Assembly: GCA_016903675.1 (NCBI GenBank)
Contig: JADQBA010000230.1
Coordinates: forward strand, 1-9,491
Source of the DNA: Stigonema ocellatum SAG 48.90 = DSM 106950
GTDB taxonomy: Bacteria; Cyanobacteriota; Cyanobacteriia; Cyanobacteriales; Nostocaceae
DNA length: 9,491 nt
Reading direction: 5' to 3'
Position 1 is the stretch's first letter. The number at the start of each line of letters is the position of its first letter. The notes beneath the pieces are model-generated. The model had not been told where the DNA came from. It ran no database searches and saw only the letters and a list, made by a program, of their open reading frames with translations. Of the stretch, positions 4,630 through 9,491 are shown in pieces. A program made the position numbers and the translations under genes.

Positions 4630-6456
4630 ATGGCGAACATCCCACAGATTGGGAGCAAAACTCCTTCCTATCAATTTTTAGGGTATTGGGGTTATGGCTC
4701 TGACTATCAACTCGAAGCAATGTTAAGTAAAATTACTAACATTAATAGTAGTATAAATACCAACCTACGGATAAACCAATTCTTAGACGAGAATCATCCT
4801 CACCACATTTGGAATGTTGCTTACATCGGACTTGACAAACAGTCGTCCATGTGTATCAATTTCGAGAAGAATTGCATAACCCAGATTGCTGCCTTATCAG
4901 CATCAGGACTATTGACATCTCCTGATGCCTGGGTAAATATGCGCTTCAATGACTGCCTAATTCTGGGACGAGAACCTTTTGGACGAGTACCATTGTACTG
5001 GACTCAGCTTGGACAGGTGATTTGGTTTGCATCCAGGCTGCAACTACTTTTACCTATTGTTGAACCAAAGGTCAGCATTCCCGGCTTATACGGCTTAAGC
5101 TGTTTTTCCTACGTTCCAACTCCCCTCACCCCTGTTGTGGATGTGTTTGCAGTTCCGGCGGGGACTGAGGTGACGTTTTCCTTGGGTCGCGATTCAGGTC
5201 TACTCTCTCCACCTAAATTCCAACGGCTTGGGGAGTGGTGTGAAGCACAAGAACAACTAAAAGACGAAACAACGGCAGTTCACCAACTGCAAACCCTGCT
5301 CAAAGATGCGATCGCTCACCAAATCACCGACTTAAAGGATGAACCAGTAGGGGTGTTTCTCTCCGGTGGTTTAGACTCCTCCATTGTAGCGTCCCTGCTA
5401 GTACAAGCAGGTATCAAAGTGCGTGCCTATACCCTAGATTTTGGTTCAGCAGGAATCCCAGAACATCCCTACGCCGAACAGGTTGCCCACTTTCTCAAAA
5501 TTCCCCTAGTGAAAGTGGAAGCAACACCACATTGTATCCAAAAAGCCCTCATTCCCACCGTGCAAGCACTAGATCTACCCTTTGGAGATGGAGTAACAGT
5601 TCCCCTGTATCTCCTAAATCAGGCGGCTAGCCAGGAAACCCAGGTAATCTTTAATGGCGAAGGTGGCGACCAGTTGTTTGCAGGTTGGACTAACAAACCT
5701 TTGATTGCAGCAGGTGTTTACCAAGGAGAACACCCTACAGCAAATAATAATTTTATACATCATTACCTCCGTACCTTTCACCGTCTTTGGGGTTTGGAAG
5801 CGCAAGTCTATCAGCCAGAGGTATACACCCAGATACAGAATTTGCATCCCGAAGATTGGATCTCTACTGCGCTTGACCCTGCTTTTAGCACATCTATCCT
5901 GCATCGCCTCCGCCGCGCCTCCCTAATGCTCAAAGGCGCACAGAACATCCATCCCCGTGCTACAAACTTGGGGTTTACTCATGGGCTATTGGTGCGATCG
6001 CCCTTTTGCGACCTCCCTATGACTGAGTGGACATTCCGCCTGTCCGGAGAACTCTGCTTACAGGGAAACTGTGAAAAATATATCCTCAAAAGAGCAGTGG
6101 AAAACTGGCTACCATCAGAAATCGTTTGGCGACAAAAGCGCGGTATGGGTGTACCCTTAACCTCTTGGTGCTTAAAAGAATTCTGGCATCAAATTGGCAT
6201 CTGGCTTAATCCAGGTAGACTCCGCGCCGAAAACCGCTTTTCCCCTGACTTAGCAGCACAAATCATCGAAGGTCAACTTGGAGGTGCTATCGTTGGTCGC
6301 CGTGTTGGTGAAATTCTCTGGCTACTCATCATGTGGCAACTTTGGCGATCGCACCTTTTAGGTGAACAAGTCGGCAAACATACTTGGAACCATCCCTTCT
6401 GGTTACCTCATTGGTTATGGAGAAATTACAAAAGAATTATGGGCGTTGCTGATTAA
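4630..6456 (+). CDS. Asparagine-synthetase-like amide ligase, no glutaminase cysteine
   Basis: This 608-aa protein belongs to the asparagine synthetase B superfamily, whose synthetase domain adenylates a carboxylate with ATP and forms an amide. The C-terminal domain is clear: PP-loop SGGLDSS (245-251), GEGGDQLFAGW (343-353), and CEKYILKRAVENWLP leading to RQKRGMGVPL (501-510), where Lys503 matches the catalytic lysine. The N-terminal half keeps the outline of the glutamine amidotransferase domain (GREPFG 113-118, then VIWFASRLQLL, and LSCFSYVPTPLTP with PAGTEVTF). However, the mature N-terminus is ANIPQIG, with no Cys2, so the usual glutamine hydrolysis is impossible. The superfamily includes such glutaminase-dead members (beta-lactam synthetase, lasso-peptide cyclases), which make amide bonds with amines. 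The start is 6 nt after the preceding stop, which suggests translational coupling, and no Shine-Dalgarno is evident. HIP1 sites lie at 5308, 5994 and 6345. The substrate is unknown. Confidence 0.88.
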   Translation: MANIPQIGSKTPSYQFLGYWGYGSDYQLEAMLSKITNINSSINTNLRINQFLDENHPHHIWNVAYIGLDKQSSMCINFEKNCITQIAALSASGLLTSPDAWVNMRFNDCLILGREPFGRVPLYWTQLGQVIWFASRLQLLLPIVEPKVSIPGLYGLSCFSYVPTPLTPVVDVFAVPAGTEVTFSLGRDSGLLSPPKFQRLGEWCEAQEQLKDETTAVHQLQTLLKDAIAHQITDLKDEPVGVFLSGGLDSSIVASLLVQAGIKVRAYTLDFGSAGIPEHPYAEQVAHFLKIPLVKVEATPHCIQKALIPTVQALDLPFGDGVTVPLYLLNQAASQETQVIFNGEGGDQLFAGWTNKPLIAAGVYQGEHPTANNNFIHHYLRTFHRLWGLEAQVYQPEVYTQIQNLHPEDWISTALDPAFSTSILHRLRRASLMLKGAQNIHPRATNLGFTHGLLVRSPFCDLPMTEWTFRLSGELCLQGNCEKYILKRAVENWLPSEIVWRQKRGMGVPLTSWCLKEFWHQIGIWLNPGRLRAENRFSPDLAAQIIEGQLGGAIVGRRVGEILWLLIMWQLWRSHLLGEQVGKHTWNHPFWLPHWLWRNYKRIMGVAD

Positions 6457-6474
6457 AAGTATGAATGAGTCTCA

Positions 6475-6497
6475 CGCAAAGGCGCAAAGGCGCAAAG
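6475..6497. repeat. CGCAAAGG octamer repeat, three units
   Basis: Three tandem copies of CGCAAAGG (6475-6482, 6483-6490 and a 7-base 6491-6497) sit 18 bp after the ligase stop. This is a familiar short cyanobacterial intergenic repeat and is not coding. Confidence 0.8.
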
Positions 6498-6552
6498 AGT
6501 CGTTATTTGATCGTGCCAAAAATTTAAATTCATACTCCGATTCAGCAACGCT

Positions 6553-6578
6553 GAATTATGAATTATGAATTATGAACT
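6553..6578. repeat. GAATTATG tandem repeat
   Basis: Three GAATTATG-like units in a row, with a further degenerate copy near 6590-6600. They are in opposite orientation to the related run at 3796-3821, so the two copies flank the 4000-6456 pair as imperfect inverted repeats. Confidence 0.65.
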
Positions 6579-6630
6579 AGGAGTGAGGAATTACGAGTTA
6601 TGGCGGTTTTCATACGGATGAAGTACAGAT

Positions 6631-6690
6631 TTATCTGCGTACCCTCCGGGAAGCCGCCCAAAGGGCGTCTACATCTGCGTTCATCTGCGG
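6631..6690. repeat. Nested dispersed repeats before the decarboxylase-like gene
   Basis: Three ATCTGCG motifs (6633-6639, 6673-6679, 6682-6688) belong to one repeat family. Between the first and second sits a GC-rich unit (6641-6668, CCCTCCGGGAAGCCGCCC and following) with a perfect CGCCC-AAA-GGGCG hairpin (6655-6667). This looks like one repeat inserted into another, with GCGT at both junctions (6637-6640 and 6665-6668). It ends 21 bp before the next start codon and is part of that gene's leader if the two are co-transcribed. Confidence 0.6.
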
Positions 6691-6710
6691 TTTATTAAAA
6701 CACAATCATT

Positions 6711-7952
6711 ATGAATTCATATCCTCCACCCCCATTTTCCTTGGAACTCGCCCAAGAATTACTGATGACCCATGGTTCTCCCCTCTACGTTTATCAGGGC
6801 GATGACCTACGCCAAACTATTCAGCATATTACCCAAGCAATTCCCTATCCTCGCACCCAGTTCCGCTTTGCGAGTGTCACAAATGGCAATATCGCTTTGT
6901 TACAAATTTTTCGAGCCTCTGGGTGGGGACTCCATGCTAACACACCAGGAGATGTTTACCTAGGACTTAAAGCGGGTTTTGCTCCTGAGCAAATTGTCTA
7001 CAGTGGCAGTAATTTGAATCGCGCAGAAATGGAGCAAATCCTCAATTGGGGAATAACAACCCTGAATCTGGATAGCCTCGCCCAGTTGCAGTTATGTTGC
7101 GAAGTCTTCACTGACAGAGGGACAAACACAACTCCTCACTCCTTACTTCGACTCGGTTTGCGCCTCAACTTACCCGAACTTACTGGAGACAGCCGAATCG
7201 GAGTACGTCCTGAAGAATTTCCTAATGCCATCGCCCTCACCCGCCAACAAGGACTGAAGCTGAGTGGTCTGCACTTCTATCGGGGTACGGGAATCAATGC
7301 GACAAAGGCTTTTACCGAGGTGATTGACAAGATTATAATTATAGCACAACAGTTACCAGATTGGGAATATCTAGACTTTGGCGGTGGCTTTGGCTATCCG
7401 TATGACCACGGTGCAGTAGCCTTTGACTGGGAATTGTTTGGATCTGAGTTAAGCGATCGCCTCAGCCGTTTGGGACGGGAAATAGACCTAGTGATTGAAC
7501 CGGGACGAGCTGCGATCGCTGGATGTGGTACTCTACTTGCTCAGGTCGTTTCTGTGAAATGGCAATTAGAAAAACAGATTGTTGGCGTTGATACCACTGT
7601 GGCTAACCTCTCGGTTCCCTCAGTACATGGTGGCTATCGGGAAATCGTTGCCTACGCCCCACTCCCTCTAGGGGTTTTAACCCCTGGCTATCGCCATTCC
7701 CTATTTACAACTGATGTTTGTGGTAACACTACGTACTCACGAGATTACTTAGGTAAAAATTGCCAGTTACCACCGCTAGAAATCGGTGATATCATTGCCG
7801 TCTTGGATGTGGGTGCTTATGGTTATGCTATGTCGTCTCACTTTTTACATCGCCCTAAACCTGCGGAAGTCTTGTTAGAAAATGGGCAACATCGTTTGAT
7901 TCGTCGGCGGGAAGACTACGATGTTTTGCTCACAAATCAAGTCTTTGATTAA
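6711..7952 (+). CDS. Fold-type III PLP decarboxylase-like protein lacking PLP lysine
   Basis: This 413-aa protein, normal length for the diaminopimelate/ornithine/arginine decarboxylase (group IV, alanine-racemase-fold) family, follows the family from end to end. Seen in order: SPLYVYQGDDLRQ near the N-terminus, HFYRGTG with His188 (ring-stacking His), DFGGGFG (222-228, cofactor phosphate loop), EPGR (263-266), Cys337 of the CxxxD motif, and DVGAYGYAMSS (366-376). Two active-site positions differ. The family's Lys (YAVKAN or FAQKAC), which forms the Schiff base with PLP, is replaced by Val56 in FASVTNGN (53-60), and no lysine precedes it. The CxxxD aspartate is Thr341. The cofactor pocket otherwise looks intact. 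It may be a pseudo-enzyme, a binding protein or an enzyme with altered chemistry. ATG at 6711 has no Shine-Dalgarno, but the N-terminal alignment supports it. It lies 254 bp after the ligase gene. Two HIP1 sites lie inside. Confidence 0.88.
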   Translation: MNSYPPPPFSLELAQELLMTHGSPLYVYQGDDLRQTIQHITQAIPYPRTQFRFASVTNGNIALLQIFRASGWGLHANTPGDVYLGLKAGFAPEQIVYSGSNLNRAEMEQILNWGITTLNLDSLAQLQLCCEVFTDRGTNTTPHSLLRLGLRLNLPELTGDSRIGVRPEEFPNAIALTRQQGLKLSGLHFYRGTGINATKAFTEVIDKIIIIAQQLPDWEYLDFGGGFGYPYDHGAVAFDWELFGSELSDRLSRLGREIDLVIEPGRAAIAGCGTLLAQVVSVKWQLEKQIVGVDTTVANLSVPSVHGGYREIVAYAPLPLGVLTPGYRHSLFTTDVCGNTTYSRDYLGKNCQLPPLEIGDIIAVLDVGAYGYAMSSHFLHRPKPAEVLLENGQHRLIRRREDYDVLLTNQVFD

Positions 7953-7975
7953 AACAATAAATCACAAATATCTCG

Positions 7976-7982
7976 AAGGAAG
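7976..7982 (+). promoter_or_regulatory. Shine-Dalgarno of the zinc-ribbon gene
   Basis: AAGGAAG, followed by five bases and ATG at 7988, fixes the start. It sits in the 35-nt gap after the decarboxylase-like gene, too short for a typical promoter plus terminator, so read-through is likely. Confidence 0.7.
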
Positions 7983-7987
7983 CATTT

Positions 7988-9316
7988 ATGAAGTGTATTA
8001 ATTGTGGGACTGATAATAAGCTGAAAGACCGGACAGATAATCAAGGTCGGTGCAAAAACTGCGGTCATCCATTTGTTTTTGAACCAACTAGTATGGGCAA
8101 TATTAAGATTACTGACCCGATGTTTGCAAAGGCGATCGCTGACCTTTCTGCTAACAACACTCTGTTTTTCACGCCTAGGCAACTTCTTTATTTCCTAGAT
8201 TCTCGTCTAAGGAGTAAGTCTTTTCCCTCAAGCTGGTTGTTTTTTTATCTGTTTTTTAATGTTTGGGTTACGGGTTTTTTTGGGGGTTTTTCAAGTGTGG
8301 TCTTTTTGGGAATCTTTAAATGGCTTAAAATTCCTTTAAGTATCGTGTATCTAACTATAAATCTATTTTTTCAAGTAGGATTTATTTACTATTTGTTTTC
8401 GCTAACCAAGTCTAGTAAACTTAATGAGAAAAGTCGTAAAGCAAGTGCTAGAGCTTTACAAGTAGTAGGAGGAATCATTCTTTGTGTAGGAATTTATGCA
8501 AGTTTATTCATATTTGATTCATTTATTTTGTTTGTGATTGTGGTTACTTTAGGAATGCTGTCAATCTACTTAGGGACTCGACAGCTAAACCAAACTAGAT
8601 TAACGGAGGAACTTTTATTTACTCAAAGTCAGTTTCAAGATTGGATAGCCTCTTGGCTGCGAGTGAATAATTCCATTGTGAAGATGTTGCCTTCTCCGCG
8701 TGAAGAAAATTCACTTACTGTTGTGAATCCTGATGTCAGTGCTTACAGTTTTGACCGTCTAGTTGTTTGTGATACTGCTGTCATTGCGCAACTATTAATC
8801 GCTAATAATTTTCACTTTGAAAATAACTGTGCAGTTCTCAGCATCACTGGCTATCCCCAAAGTATTTTTACGACTACTATGGAAATGCTGCGCCGGAATC
8901 CTGATTTGCAAGTTTATGCGTTGCATAATTGTAGTCCTAAAGGGATTGGTTTGGCTCATCATCTTCGCACTAGTGGTGATTGGTTTCGAGACAGTCATGT
9001 TGTGATTATTGATGTTGGCATAGTACCATCCCAGATTATTGCTACTCAGAAAGGAATTTTGATCCAATCTTCTGAAACCTCGGCGCAAGCAGCAAAGCAA
9101 TTGCCTTTAGAAATTAGCCAGAGTTTATCTGCTGAAGAATTAAAATGGTTGGAATCTGGAAATTTTGTTGAATTAGAATCTTTTACTCCCCAAAGACTCA
9201 TTCAAATTCTGCATCGAGGTATTGCTGGTAGTCGCGATTTAGCAAGTGATGATGGTGGCTTGATTATAGTCGGTGATACGGGAAGTGACATGTACGCTTA
9301 TCAAAGTTTTGGTTAA
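7988..9316 (+). CDS. Zinc-ribbon multi-pass membrane protein, 442 aa
   Basis: I do not recognise a characterised family. The N-terminus is a four-cysteine zinc ribbon, CINC (Cys3, Cys6) and CKNCG (Cys22, Cys25). A short cytoplasmic linker, including FFTPRQLLYFLDSRLRSK, follows, then about four membrane spans (roughly 83-109, 115-138, 157-178 and 179-196). The remaining ~245 residues are soluble. They include an alpha/beta region with CAVLSITGYPQSIFTTTMEML (281-301), VYALHNCSPKGIGLAHHLR (309-327) and HVVIIDVGIVPSQIIATQKG, which recalls a Toprim or Rossmann-type nucleotide fold, though the acidic pair expected of Toprim is missing. The C-terminus ends GGLIIVGDTGSDMYAYQSFG. The membrane-coding part is T-rich compared with the genes before it. 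ATG at 7988 is supported by AAGGAAG. The position suggests co-transcription with the decarboxylase-like gene, but proximity is the only link to that pathway. Confidence 0.8.
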   Translation: MKCINCGTDNKLKDRTDNQGRCKNCGHPFVFEPTSMGNIKITDPMFAKAIADLSANNTLFFTPRQLLYFLDSRLRSKSFPSSWLFFYLFFNVWVTGFFGGFSSVVFLGIFKWLKIPLSIVYLTINLFFQVGFIYYLFSLTKSSKLNEKSRKASARALQVVGGIILCVGIYASLFIFDSFILFVIVVTLGMLSIYLGTRQLNQTRLTEELLFTQSQFQDWIASWLRVNNSIVKMLPSPREENSLTVVNPDVSAYSFDRLVVCDTAVIAQLLIANNFHFENNCAVLSITGYPQSIFTTTMEMLRRNPDLQVYALHNCSPKGIGLAHHLRTSGDWFRDSHVVIIDVGIVPSQIIATQKGILIQSSETSAQAAKQLPLEISQSLSAEELKWLESGNFVELESFTPQRLIQILHRGIAGSRDLASDDGGLIIVGDTGSDMYAYQSFG

Positions 9317-9491
9317 TTTTGTAGAGAATATGTATCAATACAGTGCCCATATCCGCATGGGACTTGAAGTCCCATGCTAATAGCATAAGTCCTCTAAAAG
9401 AGGACTTTTGGGAGTTTTGAAATCACTGTCAATTTTATGACTCCTTATTTGGTTATTTGTGGTTTCTATTTAGAGGTGCAAGATATAAGTT
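9317..9491. other. Gene-free right edge
   Basis: No coding region is visible after the zinc-ribbon gene's TAA. The stretch carries the paired hairpins listed separately, followed by AT-rich DNA (9408-9491) in which I see no promoter or gene start. Confidence 0.45.
9355..9407 (+). terminator. Two tandem perfect hairpins, likely terminator or dispersed repeat
   Basis: The first arms are GCATGGGACTT (9355-9365) and AAGTCCCATGC (9367-9377), perfectly complementary. Nine nt later, AAGTCCTCT (9387-9395), an AAA loop and AGAGGACTT (9399-9407) form a second perfect hairpin running into TTTT. The latter could end transcription of the gene set 38-70 nt after its last stop. The paired form also fits a dispersed cyanobacterial hairpin repeat. 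Confidence 0.6.

Noticed and set aside
7670..7685. Palindrome AGGGGTT-TT-AACCCCT
   Set aside because: It lies inside the decarboxylase-like coding region with a 2-nt loop and no T-run. Chance or codon effects explain it.
4630..7952. Lasso-peptide cluster
   Set aside because: The glutaminase-dead synthetase fits a cyclase, but I found no precursor-like small ORF, leader-binding protein or transglutaminase-like protease in the window.
1..9491. CRISPR array, tRNA, rRNA or transposase genes
   Set aside because: No repeat-spacer pattern, no clover-leaf with a GTTC-type T-loop, and no transposase motifs were found. The tandem arrays have no unique spacers.

Overview
The window looks like chromosomal DNA of a filamentous, probably heterocyst-forming cyanobacterium (Nostocales type). 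The HIP1 octamer GCGATCGC occurs about ten times in 9.5 kb (starts near 52, 825, 2996, 4240, 5308, 5994, 6345, 7453, 7512 and 8132). A heptameter STRR-type minisatellite (CCCCACT/CCCCATT) and several other short dispersed repeats typical of that group also lie between genes. This assignment comes from sequence signatures; no database search was possible.

Left half, mostly minus strand. A small hypothetical gene (134-409) lies downstream of a Lin0512-family gene (554-931). Next come about 700 bp without a convincing gene, dominated by a GTAGGGGT/ACACCCC repeat able to fold on itself (971-1119), a possible small ORF with a terminator-like hairpin (1239-1442), and 19 perfect heptamer units (1471-1603) that end almost at the stop codon of a two-domain VOC/glyoxalase-like gene (1627-2652). 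Upstream of that gene is a dead fragment (2698-2749) matching the 5' end of the next gene, an aminoglycoside-phosphotransferase-fold kinase (2842-3750). The kinase gene has an almost perfect Shine-Dalgarno.

Right half, plus strand. A divergent region (3751-3999) with repeats leads into what looks like a gene set: a single-pass membrane protein with an exported beta-rich domain (4000-4623); 6 nt later an asparagine-synthetase-like amide ligase without the N-terminal glutaminase cysteine (4630-6456); after a 254-bp repeat-filled spacer, a fold-type III PLP-decarboxylase-like protein (6711-7952) whose Schiff-base lysine position is valine; and 35 nt further on, a zinc-ribbon multi-pass membrane protein (7988-9316). 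The window closes with two tandem perfect hairpins (9355-9407).

The most interesting part is 4000-7952. An amidotransferase-derived ligase that cannot use glutamine by the usual cysteine chemistry sits next to a decarboxylase-fold protein that keeps most of its cofactor pocket but lacks the lysine that should hold the cofactor. My inference is a small amino-acid-derived metabolite or amide-forming pathway with a membrane partner. Substrate and product cannot be read from the sequence.
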